DNA from: an uncultured Afifella sp.
GTDB taxonomy: Bacteria > Pseudomonadota > Alphaproteobacteria > Rhizobiales > Afifellaceae
Reading direction: 5' to 3'
Assembly: GCA_947259045.1 (NCBI GenBank)
Contig: CAMYKZ010000010.1
Coordinates: forward strand, 1-64,000
Length of the DNA stretch: 64,000 nucleotides
Shown in pieces: positions 8,638 to 17,524 of this stretch. The notes beneath the pieces were generated by a model. It ran no database searches and was not told the DNA's origin. It saw nothing but the letters and a program-made list of their open reading frames with translations. Position 1 is the first letter of the stretch. Every line of letters begins with the position of its first letter. The translations under genes were made by a program, and so were the position numbers.

Positions 8638-9753
8638 CTATTCGGCAGCAGCCTTACCGCTGTGTTTTTTCGGCTTTTCCGGTGTCTGCTGGATCATCAT
8701 CACTTCGCCGATATTCTCAGCCGTAATATAACCGGCAAGGCGGCCGTCAAAATCGGTCACACCGACTGCCGGCGCGCCCTTGCCCTGCAGATGATCCAGC
8801 GCCTTGTCCAGCCTGGCGTTAAGCGGAACGGTGGGAATATCCGCCGTCATTGCGTCTAGCACCGGATGGCCCGCTCCATGCGCATGCAGCGCCTCGATCA
8901 TGGCGTTGCGGGTCAGAATACCGCGCAAATGGCCGCCGCCGTCGAGCACCGGAAATTCATGCTGGGTAGTGCGCACCAGCGCATCGGCGGCGTCGCCCAT
9001 CGTCGACTGCGGACCCAGCGTTTCAAACCGGGTGATCATGGCGTCGCGTACGCCCATGGTGCGGGCAACGTCCTGCAAGCCGGTCGCCTGGGCCTCCGCG
9101 CCGGCGGCCAGATAGATGAAGATGGCGATGAACACCAGGACGGCATTACCGGAGACAAGGCCGAGAAATCCGAACAGGAAGGCTAGTCCCTGGCCGACGG
9201 TCGCAGCGAGTTTGGTCGCCTTTGTCCGATCCATGCGGGTTGCCAGAGCGGCGCGCAGGACCCGGCCGCCATCCATTGGAAAGGCCGGAATCAGGTTGAA
9301 GATGGCCAGGAACAGATTGACGGAGGCGAGCCGCGCAACAAAGCTCAGCGCCGGATTGTCCAGCGCTTCCAGCGACTGCATGTCGGCCTTGGCCCCAAGC
9401 AGCAGGATCAGCGCGAAGGCGATCACCACATTGACAGCCGGCCCGGCCAGCGCGACCATGATTTCCTCGCCCGGCTTTTCCGGCATCCGTTCAAGCCGCG
9501 CCAGTCCGCCGATCGGCAAAAGCGTGATATCGGGTGTCTTGATGCCGTAGCGCCGCGCCATCAGCGCATGGCCGAATTCGTGCGCCACCACACAGGCAAA
9601 AATCGCAATGATGAAGATCACGCCGTTGACGGCCGCGGGCATTCCTCCCTGCTGGTAATGGGCCACGCCGATCCACAGAAGCAGCAGGAAAAATGTGACG
9701 TGAACGCGGACTTCGCTGCCAAACAGCCGTCCGATAGGGAATGACCAGGCCAT
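8638..9753 (-). CDS. Site-2 protease family (M50) membrane metalloprotease with CBS domains
   Basis: 371 residues. The N-terminal half is a multi-pass intramembrane protease: the zinc motif HEFGH (about residues 59-63) within VVAHEFGHALMARRYGI, and the third ligand motif FPMDGGRVLRA (about 160-170). The C-terminal ~140 residues form a CBS pair (VRDAMITRFETLG.., LDAMTADIPTVPLNARLDKALDHL), a module that usually binds adenosyl nucleotides. This is the SpoIVFB-like group of M50 proteases. Substrates are unknown; a role in cleaving an anti-sigma or other membrane protein is possible. ATG 9753 has GGAGAG upstream. Confidence 0.93.
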   Translation of the reverse strand: MAWSFPIGRLFGSEVRVHVTFFLLLLWIGVAHYQQGGMPAAVNGVIFIIAIFACVVAHEFGHALMARRYGIKTPDITLLPIGGLARLERMPEKPGEEIMVALAGPAVNVVIAFALILLLGAKADMQSLEALDNPALSFVARLASVNLFLAIFNLIPAFPMDGGRVLRAALATRMDRTKATKLAATVGQGLAFLFGFLGLVSGNAVLVFIAIFIYLAAGAEAQATGLQDVARTMGVRDAMITRFETLGPQSTMGDAADALVRTTQHEFPVLDGGGHLRGILTRNAMIEALHAHGAGHPVLDAMTADIPTVPLNARLDKALDHLQGKGAPAVGVTDFDGRLAGYITAENIGEVMMIQQTPEKPKKHSGKAAAE

Positions 9754-9890
9754 GTTGCTCTCCTTTATCCGCTTATATAGGTGCCGGTGACGCGGATTTC
9801 AGGCTAGCGCCCTGGCAGGAGCGCCGCCTCTGGGATTGAGGACGAATCCTCAGATCGGCCCCGCTATGTAATTATTCGCCGGATACCGGA

Positions 9891-10343
9891 TTATTCGGCC
9901 GGCTTGAAATCGAATGCCGAGCGAGCGTGAAAATAAAACTCGCATGGTTCCTCCGATATGCAGGCCGTTGCATGTCTGGACCCAGCGGGCACATACCAGT
10001 ATGAACCCGGTTCCAGCTTCGGCGGATTGCTTTCGCCGTCGAACGGATTGGTCATGACACCCTTCACGACAATGCCGTGATAGGCGCCCGTATGGGTATG
10101 AAACGGCGTGATGAAATTGCCGGGAAACCTGCCGAACGTACCGTGTTCTCCTTATCCCTTGTTGCCAAATGCAGTCGCCATCTGGATGGCCGGATTGATG
10201 TTCTCATAGTTCAACTGTGCCCGGGGCAGGGCGATTTCCGCTGCCTCGTCATAGGTCGAGGCTGCCAGCGCGGCGGTTGCGATCATGACGGCTGTAAAGC
10301 CGGCGGCCATGATTGGCGGTACGGCATTCATCTTCATTGGCAT
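9891..10343 (-). pseudogene. Cupin-domain secreted protein gene broken by one in-frame stop
   Basis: The frame opens at 10343 with a signal-peptide-like start (MNAVPPIMAAGFTAVMIATAALA), runs 63 codons, hits TAA at 10152-10154, and then continues in the same frame for 86 codons to TAA 9891-9893. The second half is a clear cupin: GEHGTFGRFPGNF, TPFHTHTGAYHGIVVKGVM, EPGSYWYVPAGSRHATAC, ending FDFKPAE, with the metal-type HTH..H pattern. Residues before and after the stop join naturally (MATAFGNKG - GEHGTFG), so a single point change of a sense codon, or a sequencing error, explains the break. It lies divergent to an AraC regulator that may once have controlled it. Confidence 0.85.
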
Positions 10344-10502
10344 GATGTCTGTTCCTTCGGATTGATGTTTAAGGACTGAAGATAAACAGACAAATTCCGG
10401 GCGATGAATGATTGAAAATCCGAAAATACTGATTGATCATCCAGAGTATCCGGATTTTGATTGCAATTCAGGCGACGGAAGGCTCTGCAATGATGCCCGA
10501 TT

Positions 10503-11423
10503 GTGATGGTGATGATGGACGATGCGCTGAGAGACATATTCCGGCTGATCCGGCTGAAATCCTGCGTCTATTTTCAACGCGATTTCTGTGCGCCCTGGGC
10601 GATGGAGATCAGCGGGACCGGTTTTGCACAATTCCATGTGGTCACCCGCGGCTCCGGTATTCTGGAATTGGCAGGGCGGCAAATCGGGCTCGGACCCGGT
10701 GATGTGTTGCTGTTTCCCCGTGGGGCTGCCCACACGCTGGCCGATGCGCCGCAGCGCAGGGCGGTGGCCGGCGCTGAAGTCATGAGCTCGTTTGCCGGCG
10801 ACGACCCGCTGTTCAGCGACGGGCCGTTTGCGACGAGGCTGATTTGCGGCCACTTCGAATTTCACAACAATCTCGCCCATCCGTTGATCGGGCAATTGCC
10901 GGATCTGGTGCATGTACGGGCTCTCGACATGATGCCGCAACAGGGGCCGCTTTCGATCCTGCCGATCCTGATGCGGGAACTGTCCGATGCAAACCCGGGC
11001 AATGTTTCTGTCGTCGAACGTCTTGCGGAAGTGCTGCTGGTGCAGACCCTGCGCGCATATTATGCGGATCATCCGCACGAGAGCGCATTTTACGCCGCAT
11101 TGAACGATGCGCGGCTGGCGCGGGCCGTTTCCCTCATCCACCGCGATCCGGCGAAGCCGCTGACGCTTGACCTCCTGGCGCGCGAAGCGGGCATGTCGCG
11201 ATCGCTGTTCGCGCAGGAATTCAAGGCCCGCACCGGCATCGCCCCGATCGAATATCTGGCCCGCTGGCGGATGCTGAATGCAGCCGACATCATCCGCACC
11301 GAGGGCCTGAGCCTTTCTGAGGTCGCGGCACGATCAGGTTATGAATCGGATATCTCGCTGTCACGGGCATTCAAGCGGGCGCTTGGCGTCACGCCATCGG
11401 AATATCGCAGGCAGGAAATCTGA
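10503..11423 (+). CDS. AraC-family transcriptional regulator with N-terminal cupin domain
   Basis: 306 residues. The N-terminal half is a cupin-type sensing domain (FAQFHVVTRGSGILELAGRQIGLGPGDVLLFPRGAAHTLAD). The C-terminal ~100 residues hold the double helix-turn-helix: ARAVSLIHRDPAKPLTLDLLAREAGMSRSLFAQEFKARTG, then IIRTEGLSLSEVAARSGYESDISLSRAFKRALGVTPSEYRRQ. The start is uncertain: GTG 10503, ATG 10512 and ATG 10515 are all in frame and none has a strong Shine-Dalgarno. It is divergent from the broken cupin gene. Effector and targets are unknown. Confidence 0.9.
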   Translation: MMVMMDDALRDIFRLIRLKSCVYFQRDFCAPWAMEISGTGFAQFHVVTRGSGILELAGRQIGLGPGDVLLFPRGAAHTLADAPQRRAVAGAEVMSSFAGDDPLFSDGPFATRLICGHFEFHNNLAHPLIGQLPDLVHVRALDMMPQQGPLSILPILMRELSDANPGNVSVVERLAEVLLVQTLRAYYADHPHESAFYAALNDARLARAVSLIHRDPAKPLTLDLLAREAGMSRSLFAQEFKARTGIAPIEYLARWRMLNAADIIRTEGLSLSEVAARSGYESDISLSRAFKRALGVTPSEYRRQEI

Positions 11424-11453
11424 TGCCGCTTTTTCTCGTTCAGCCCGGCAGAT

Positions 11454-11976
11454 TCATTCCGGACGAACTGCAGAGGGTGATTTTGTCTGCGTTGCCGGAT
11501 CGCTGCCTTCATCGTTGGCCGGCGGATGAAATCTGGCCTTTCTCCACGCACTCACCAGATTACTCAGTCCGCCTGCGCCGAACAGCAGCCAGACGCCGAC
11601 GACGGACAATTGCGAACCAGTCATGTGCGTTGACCAATGCGCTCGACAGCAGATACAGGCCGACGGTGCTGAATGCCACGGCCTGCAATTCATCCGCAGA
11701 CCAACCGGATTTCCGGTCGTCACCAGGATCGTCAGACAGTAAACTGCGCGCGAATTTTTCCGGCGCGATAAACAGCACGCTGGCCAGAAAAAGCATCAAT
11801 ACCGGGCTGGCCAGATAAAACATCCAGCCGGAATACGAATAAGGATCCGCTGCCGGCCCGTTGGCAGTAAGCACATTCAGGCTGCTGAAAAACGCGAAAA
11901 ACAACGGCAACGTGGAAAACGCCAGATAGATACCGAACGCCCGGCAACACACCGACAGCAGCTGGATATTCGTCAT
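11454..11976 (-). pseudogene. Small membrane protein, probably frameshifted
   Basis: A frame opens at ATG 11976 and encodes three hydrophobic segments (about 13-35, 48-70, 96-116) up to ALVNAHDWFAIVRRRR, then runs into an arginine-rich tail and stops at 11560. In the -1/+2 frame over the same place the sequence reads VVGVWLLFGAGGLSNLVSAW, a normal fourth membrane helix, and continues to a stop at 11454. The CGTCGTCGG run around 11598-11610 is the likely site of a one-base change. Read together this would be a ~170-residue four-helix inner-membrane protein of unknown function. It could also be two expressed pieces or a sequencing error. Confidence 0.55.
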
Positions 11977-11990
11977 GGCATCTCCTTCGC

Positions 11991-13211
11991 TTATCCCTTC
12001 AGCCGGTCCCGCATCGCCAGTGTTCTAAGTCTCAGCGCATTGAGGCGGATGAAGCCCTCTGCGTCACGCTGGTCATAGGCGCCGCGATCGTCCTCGAAGG
12101 TCACCAGCTCCTCGCTGTAGAGCGACTGCTCGCTGTCGCGGCCGATGACGATGACATTGCCCTTGTAGAGCTTCAGCCGCACCGTGCCCTCGACCTTTTC
12201 CTGGCTCTTGTCGGCCAGCGCCTGCAGCATGTCGCGTTCCGGCGAAAACCAGAAGCCGTAATAGATCAGTTCCGCATATCGCGGCATCAGCTGATCCTTC
12301 AGGTGCATGGCTTCGCGGTCGAGCGTCAGGCTTTCCATCGCCCGGTGCGCGGCCAGCAGGATCGTACCGCCCGGCGTCTCGTAGATGCCGCGCGATTTCA
12401 TGCCGACAAAGCGGTTTTCCACCAGGTCGAGCCGGCCGATGCCATTATCGTGTCCATAAGCGTTCAGCGCAGTCAGCAAGGTGGCCGGGCTCATCGCCTC
12501 GCCGTTGACGGAGACGGCGTCGCCCTTTTCAAAGCCGATCTCGATGATTGTCGCCTTGTCCGGCGCGTCCTCGGGCGCAACCGTGCGCTGGAAGACATAA
12601 TCGGGCGCCTCGACGTTCGGATCCTCCAGCACCTTGCCCTCAGACGAGGAGTGCAAAAGATTGGCGTCGACGGAGAACGGTGCTTCGCCGATCTTGTCCT
12701 TGGGCACCATGATCTGGTTTTTTTCCGCAAAGTCGATCAGATCGGTGCGGGACTTGAATTCCCATTCCCGCCATGGTGCAATAATCTTGATATCCGGGTC
12801 GAGCGCGTAGGCGTTGAGTTCAAACCGCACCTGATCGTTACCCTTGCCGGTGGCGCCGTGGGCGACCGCGTCAGCGCCGGTCTCATGGGCGATTTCCACC
12901 AGCCGCTTGGCGATCAGCGGCCGGGCAATCGACGTGCCGAGCAGGTAGACGCCTTCATAGACGGCATTCATGCGGAACATCGGAAAGACGAAATCGCGCA
13001 CGAACTCTTCGCGCAGATCGTCGATGTAGATTTCCTTGATGCCGAGCATTTCCGCTTTCTTGCGGGCCGGCTCAAGTTCCTCGCCCTGGCCGAGATCGGC
13101 GGTGAAGGTGACAACCTCGCAGTCGTAGGTCGTCTGCAGCCATTTCAGAATGATTGAGGTGTCGAGGCCGCCGGAATAGGCGAGCACCACCTTGTTGATA
13201 TCGCGTGTCAT
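11991..13211 (-). CDS. argG: Argininosuccinate synthase
   Basis: 406 residues, complete. It joins citrulline and aspartate with ATP to make argininosuccinate in arginine synthesis. The N-terminus [19 protein letters not shown] carries the PP-loop ATP site (SGGLDTS). Other landmarks are [37 protein letters not shown] and the late [22 protein letters not shown] LysE-like exporter remnant lies just upstream on the other strand. The gene appears to be transcribed alone. Confidence 0.98.
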   Translation of the reverse strand: MTRDINKVVLAYSGGLDTSIILKWLQTTYDCEVVTFTADLGQGEELEPARKKAEMLGIKEIYIDDLREEFVRDFVFPMFRMNAVYEGVYLLGTSIARPLIAKRLVEIAHETGADAVAHGATGKGNDQVRFELNAYALDPDIKIIAPWREWEFKSRTDLIDFAEKNQIMVPKDKIGEAPFSVDANLLHSSSEGKVLEDPNVEAPDYVFQRTVAPEDAPDKATIIEIGFEKGDAVSVNGEAMSPATLLTALNAYGHDNGIGRLDLVENRFVGMKSRGIYETPGGTILLAAHRAMESLTLDREAMHLKDQLMPRYAELIYYGFWFSPERDMLQALADKSQEKVEGTVRLKLYKGNVIVIGRDSEQSLYSEELVTFEDDRGAYDQRDAEGFIRLNALRLRTLAMRDRLKG

Positions 13212-13263
13212 GGATTGATCCCGAGAGAAGTGCGTTTGTCCGGTCGCGCACTATAGGCCCGGC

Positions 13264-13367
13264 GCGGCAGAGCGCAAGACGCGCATCACCCGGTTTATCG
13301 ACTGGCTGTTTGCCGGCATCTTCGGCGTATTTGCCGTGCGGATCCTGCTGACCGGCACGGATTGAAC
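13264..13367 (+). pseudogene. C-terminal remnant of a LysE-type amino-acid exporter
   Basis: In the frame ending at TGA 13365-13367 the plus strand reads ERKTRITRFIDWLFAGIF followed by GVFAVRILLTGTD. This resembles the last membrane helix of LysE/RhtB family exporters (basic residues, then W-L/F-x-A-G-x-F-G-x-F-A-x-R). No start or upstream helices exist, because argG begins 50 bp away on the other strand. I read this as the end of a gene whose 5' part has been deleted. The match rests on about 30 residues, so it remains tentative. Confidence 0.45.
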
Positions 13368-13377
13368 AGCGGCGCGT

Positions 13378-13776
13378 TCAGAGTATGCCCAGAATGACGA
13401 GCCCGACGGCCATCTGTGCGGCCCAGCCGACCGCGAATGCGAGCGTTCTGACGACCGGAATACCGGCCAGATAGACCAGGTAATGCACAAGGCGGGCAAA
13501 AAAGTAGATCGCCGCAGCGCTGGCCGTCAGCGCCGTCGACAGGCCGAGCACATGAAGCGTCAGCACCAGGGGTGCAAACACCACCAGATTCTCCGCCGCA
13601 TTGTAATGGGCTTTCATCGCCCGCGCGGCCCAGCCGGTCTGCTCCGGCGTATCGGCGGTCGGATAGGACATCGCCGCCACCATGCCCTGAACCGCGATGC
13701 GGTTGAGAATATAAGGAACCCAGAACAGTGCAGTCATCAGTGCGGTGAGCGTCAGCCAGTAGAGTTCGCTTGTCAT
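13378..13776 (-). CDS. MAPEG family membrane protein
   Basis: 132 residues from ATG 13776, which has GGGGAGA upstream; the frame is open further back but without a good start. Four hydrophobic helices are visible. The segment AARAMKAHYNAAENLVVFAPLVL is the MAPEG signature (R-A-x-x-A-x-x-N-x-x-E-N), followed by YFFARLVHYLVYLAGIPVVRTLAFAVGW. Eukaryotic members handle eicosanoids and glutathione; most bacterial members have no known function. Confidence 0.9.
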   Translation of the reverse strand: MTSELYWLTLTALMTALFWVPYILNRIAVQGMVAAMSYPTADTPEQTGWAARAMKAHYNAAENLVVFAPLVLTLHVLGLSTALTASAAAIYFFARLVHYLVYLAGIPVVRTLAFAVGWAAQMAVGLVILGIL

Positions 13777-13973
13777 TTCATGATCTCCCCGAATCGGTGC
13801 CGGCAATTGTACCCCGGCGGAAGTTTGAATATCAAACTGTGGCACATTGCCCCGATGCGAAATCTTGCACGCCATTAACCGGTTGCGCCGCAAATGAGCC
13901 GGCAATCTGGCCCTCGCCACATAGAGCCCCTATATACCGGCAATCCCGATTCACAAACGAGCAATCCTGAAAC

Positions 13974-16043
13974 ATGACCGAAGCCAATCCGCCGCTTGAA
14001 GCCAATCCGCTGCTTGAAAACTGGGCGACGCCCTTTGCCATTCCGCCGTTTGAATCCATTCAGATCGAACATTACCGTCCCGCCTTCGATACCGCGCTGG
14101 CAAGCCACCGGACGGAGGTGGATGCGATCGCCGGCAACGACGCCGAGCCGGATTTCGACAATGTCATTGGCGCACTGGAACGCTGCGGCGAGGACCTTCA
14201 TCGGGTTGCCATGGTGTTTTTCAATCTGTGCGGTTCGCACACCAATGACGCCATGCAGGAAATCCAGCGCGACATTGCGCCGGTGCTGGCCAGACACAGC
14301 AATGAAACCCTGTTCAACCGCGACCTGTATAGCCGCATCCGGAACCTGACGGAGCGGCGGGCCGAACTTGGACTCAGCGCCGAACAGGCGCGGGTTCTGG
14401 AGCGTTATCACACCATGTTCAACCGCGCCGGCGCACTGCTGGAGGGCGCCGAGCGCGAGCGCATGGGCGAGATCACACAGCGGCTGGCGGTGCTTGGAAC
14501 GCAGTTCGGGCAGAATATTCTTGCCGACGAGAAGGCGTACGAGCTGGTGCTTGAAAGCGAAAGCGATCTGGCCGGCCTGCCGGACTTTCTGATTGCGGCC
14601 GCCGCCGAAGCGGCGCGCGAGCGCGGCCATGACGGCAAAAATGTCATCACCCTGTCGCGCTCTCTGATCGAGCCGTTCCTGCAGTTTTCGGAACGCCGCG
14701 ACCTGCGCGAGCAGGCCTACAACGCCTGGCTCAGCCGTGGCGAGAATGGCGGCGAAACCGACAATCGCGGGATTGTTTCCGAAACCGTGGCGCTTCGGGC
14801 GGAACGGGCAAAGCTGCTCGGCTTCGACAATTTCGCAGCCTTCAAGACCGACGACCAAATGGCCCGCACGCCCGACGCGGTGCGCGAACTGCTGATGCAG
14901 GTCTGGACGCCGGCGCGGGCGCGGGCCGAAGCGGAGCGGGATAAACTGCAGCAGATCGCCCAGGCCGAAGGCGGGAATTTCGCAATCGCGGCATGGGACT
15001 GGCGGCATTATGCGGGAAAGGCGCGCCAGGCTGAACACGATCTCGACGAGACCGAGATCAAACCCTATTTCCAGCTTGACCGGATCATCGAAGCTGCCTT
15101 CGATACCGCCAACCGGTTGTTCGGGCTGTCGTTCCGGGCGCTCGACGATGTGCCGCTTTACCACCCCGATGTGCGGGCCTTCGAAGTCACCGGCGCCGAC
15201 GGCCGCCATATCGGCGTCTTTCTCGGCGATTATTTCGCCCGGCCGTCAAAACGCAGCGGTGCCTGGGCCAGTGCCTTCCGGCTGCAGGACAAGCTTGACG
15301 GCGAACAGCGGCCGATCATCGTCAATGTGATGAACTTCGCCAAGGGCGCCGAAGGCGGCGCAAACCTTTTGACCTTCGACGACGCCCGCACTTTGTTTCA
15401 CGAGTTCGGGCACGCGCTGCACGGGCTGATGTCGGATGTCACCTATCCGAAGATTTCCGGCACATCGGTGGCGCGTGATTTTGTCGAGCTGCCGTCGCAG
15501 CTTTATGAACACTGGCTGTCGGCGCCGGAAGTGCTCGGCAAGTTCGCTGTCCATTACAAGACCGGCGAGGCGATGCCGAAAGCGCTGCTCGAACGGCTGA
15601 TCGCTGCCCGCAACTTCAATCAGGGTTTTCTGACCGTGGAATATACCGCATCGGCGCTGGTCGATCTGGAGATGCATCTGATCACCGATGCCGACGGGCT
15701 GGATGTGACGAAATTCGAGGCCGATGTGCTGGCCGGGATCGACATGCCGCAGGCAATCAATATGCGCCACCGGGTGCCCCACTTCGCGCACGCTTTTGCC
15801 GGCGACGGATATTCGGCAGGCTATTATTCCTATCTCTGGTCGGAGGTGATGGACGCCGACGCGTTTTCCGCCTTTGAGGAAACCGGTGACATTTTCGACG
15901 CCGAAATGGCGGAAAAACTTGCCACACACATCTATTCCGCCGGCGGCCGGCAGGATCCGGCCGACGCCTACACGGCGTTCCGCGGCCGCATGCCGACGAT
16001 TGATGCCCTGCTGGAAAAACGCGGCTTGACGGATGCGGCTTAA
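13974..16043 (+). CDS. M3 family zinc metallopeptidase (oligopeptidase A / Dcp type)
   Basis: 689 residues, full length for the family. The catalytic zinc site is LFHEFGHALHG (HEFGH at about 476-480) with the downstream glutamate ligand in the following helix region (SRDFVELPSQLYEHW style: VARDFVELPSQLYEHW). The late part GDGYSAGYYSYLWSEVMDADAFSAF is typical for M3 enzymes. The protein has no signal peptide, so it probably acts in the cytoplasm on short peptides, including those released from signal peptides or protein turnover. The N-terminus begins with a short repeat (EANPPLEANPLLENW). Confidence 0.95.
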   Translation: MTEANPPLEANPLLENWATPFAIPPFESIQIEHYRPAFDTALASHRTEVDAIAGNDAEPDFDNVIGALERCGEDLHRVAMVFFNLCGSHTNDAMQEIQRDIAPVLARHSNETLFNRDLYSRIRNLTERRAELGLSAEQARVLERYHTMFNRAGALLEGAERERMGEITQRLAVLGTQFGQNILADEKAYELVLESESDLAGLPDFLIAAAAEAARERGHDGKNVITLSRSLIEPFLQFSERRDLREQAYNAWLSRGENGGETDNRGIVSETVALRAERAKLLGFDNFAAFKTDDQMARTPDAVRELLMQVWTPARARAEAERDKLQQIAQAEGGNFAIAAWDWRHYAGKARQAEHDLDETEIKPYFQLDRIIEAAFDTANRLFGLSFRALDDVPLYHPDVRAFEVTGADGRHIGVFLGDYFARPSKRSGAWASAFRLQDKLDGEQRPIIVNVMNFAKGAEGGANLLTFDDARTLFHEFGHALHGLMSDVTYPKISGTSVARDFVELPSQLYEHWLSAPEVLGKFAVHYKTGEAMPKALLERLIAARNFNQGFLTVEYTASALVDLEMHLITDADGLDVTKFEADVLAGIDMPQAINMRHRVPHFAHAFAGDGYSAGYYSYLWSEVMDADAFSAFEETGDIFDAEMAEKLATHIYSAGGRQDPADAYTAFRGRMPTIDALLEKRGLTDAA

Positions 16044-16212
16044 GGGAACGGCGTGAGGAATCGGCTCATACACCACTGACCTTTGTATATCGCCGGTCTA
16101 TTGTTACCTCTAACCGGTCCGGACCGGAGGTCGGCGTGAAGCGTCGGGGTGGAGTCTTTAAAACGGGCCCGACATGTCGCAACAACACCATATTGACCCC
16201 GCACCGCCACCC
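16044..16212. other. Intergenic region with a 14-bp palindrome
   Basis: It lies between the convergent peptidase and aldo/keto reductase genes. It contains the perfect palindrome ccggtccggaccgg at 16114-16127 and nothing gene-like. No T-rich terminator is evident. Confidence 0.4.
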
Positions 16213-17205
16213 TCAGCAATAACGCTCCGCACCGGGCCATTGGGCGTCTGAATAACGGTCGCCGTGGGCGAACCCCGGCGGCAGGATGCGGTCGATTTCG
16301 GCCAGATCGTCGGCGCTCAAAGCCAGCGCCGCGCCCTCGGCATGATCTCTCAGATGCGCCAGCGAGCGGGTGCCGGGGATCGGGATCAGATGATCGCCGC
16401 GGCTCAGCGTCCAGGCCACCGCCAGGGCCGCCGGATTGGCACCCCGAGTTGATGCGAATTCGCGGAACGGTTCGAGCGCCTTCAGGTTGGCGGAAAAGTT
16501 CGGTTCCAGAAATCGCGGACTGTTCTTGCGGAAATCATTGTCGGCAAAGCCTGCAGGGTCGGGCGGGTCTGCAACGAACATGCCGCGGCCGAGCGGCGAA
16601 AACGGCACAAAGGCCGTGCCGAGATCCTTGCAGGCGCGGATCATCCCGACCTCGGGGCTGCGGGTCCAGAGCGAATATTCGCTCTGCACCGCCATCACCG
16701 GATATACGGCGGCGGCGCGGCGCAGCGACCATGGCGCGATTTCGGAAAAGCCGAAACCGCCGATCTTGCCCTCGTCGATGAAGCGGACCAATGTGCCCGT
16801 CACCTCCTCGATCGGCAGATTCGGGTCGCGCCGGTGGATGTAAAACAGCTCCACATGGTCGATGCCGAGCCGGGTGAGGGATTTTTCCAGCTCAGCGCGC
16901 AGATAATCAGGCGCATTGTTGAAGCCGCGCACATTCGTTTCCGGGTGACGCCAGATGCCGGCCTTGGTGGCAATCCTGAAGCGGTTGGGATGGTCCTTGA
17001 TGAATGTTCCGATGACGGTTTCGGAAACGCCGTTGCCGTAGACATTGGCGGTGTCGATAAAATCAATGCCAAGCTCCAGCGCGCCGGCAAGGGTTGCATG
17101 GCTTTCCGCCTCGTCGGTCGGCCCGTAGGCGCCGCCGAAGCTCCAGGCGCCAAGCCCGATCGCGCTGACCATCGGGCCGTTCTGTCCAAGTTGGCGTTTT
17201 TGCAT
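16213..17205 (-). CDS. Aldo/keto reductase
   Basis: 330 residues from ATG 17205; the longer open frame upstream has no support. It is an NADPH-dependent reductase of the AKR superfamily with a TIM barrel. Visible features are [36 protein letters not shown] (catalytic Asp and Tyr), the lysine in [12 protein letters not shown], and [15 protein letters not shown] with the active-site histidine. The C-terminal cofactor segment is [15 protein letters not shown]. The substrate is unknown; this subgroup is often called YakC-like or AKR13-like. Confidence 0.92.
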   Translation of the reverse strand: MQKRQLGQNGPMVSAIGLGAWSFGGAYGPTDEAESHATLAGALELGIDFIDTANVYGNGVSETVIGTFIKDHPNRFRIATKAGIWRHPETNVRGFNNAPDYLRAELEKSLTRLGIDHVELFYIHRRDPNLPIEEVTGTLVRFIDEGKIGGFGFSEIAPWSLRRAAAVYPVMAVQSEYSLWTRSPEVGMIRACKDLGTAFVPFSPLGRGMFVADPPDPAGFADNDFRKNSPRFLEPNFSANLKALEPFREFASTRGANPAALAVAWTLSRGDHLIPIPGTRSLAHLRDHAEGAALALSADDLAEIDRILPPGFAHGDRYSDAQWPGAERYC

Positions 17206-17524
17206 TGCGCTGCCTTTCGTGTTTCCGGTATCCGGGGCCAGCTTGGGACAATTCGAGTGCCGATGTAAATCCGCAATCAGGAAGCCTGTGCAACCGGATC
17301 GCCGGAACAAGTCCGGGGATGACGGAAGCGGATCGGCTGCCGCCGTGGTTCGTCTTGAAACCGTTGATTTCGGAGGCCAGATTCATTCAGGCTGGAAAGG
17401 TCTGTTTGATACCCCACACTTTGTCATTGCCGGACTTGTTCCGGCAATCCATTTAACTAGAGTGGGCTGTCCGGAGAGGACGGGCGCGTCTCGTTCTGCT
17501 TGCTGGATGCCTGACAAGGAAAGC
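17206..17524. other. Intergenic region between akr and betB, with palindromic repeats
   Basis: 319 bp between divergent genes, so it must hold both promoters. It carries two inverted copies of a dispersed palindromic element (listed separately). The betB Shine-Dalgarno AAGGA lies just before 17525. I could not pick out a BetI operator or a confident promoter. Confidence 0.5.
17296..17450. repeat. Inverted pair of CCGGA-n-TCCGG palindromic elements
   Basis: The 28-mer at 17296-17323 begins ggatcgccggaacaagtccg. Its reverse complement matches the 28-mer at 17423-17450, which begins gtcattgccggacttgttcc, at 25 of 28 positions. Each copy contains the small stem CCGGA/TCCGG. This is the widely dispersed alphaproteobacterial intergenic repeat of the form TCATnnCCGGACTTGTTCCGGnnATCC. 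Two facing copies form a REP-pair-like structure in the akr-betB gap. Confidence 0.75.

Noticed and set aside
11423-11818. 131-codon plus-strand frame after the AraC regulator
   Set aside because: Antisense to the membrane protein reading; Arg/Ser-rich and without motifs.
13875-15209. 444-codon minus-strand open frame under the M3 peptidase
   Set aside because: Antisense shadow of a gene with clear catalytic motifs; no start signal or family features.
16114-16127. 14-bp palindrome ccggtccggaccgg as an operator
   Set aside because: It lies between two convergent gene ends, away from any start, and in GC-rich DNA such palindromes arise by chance.
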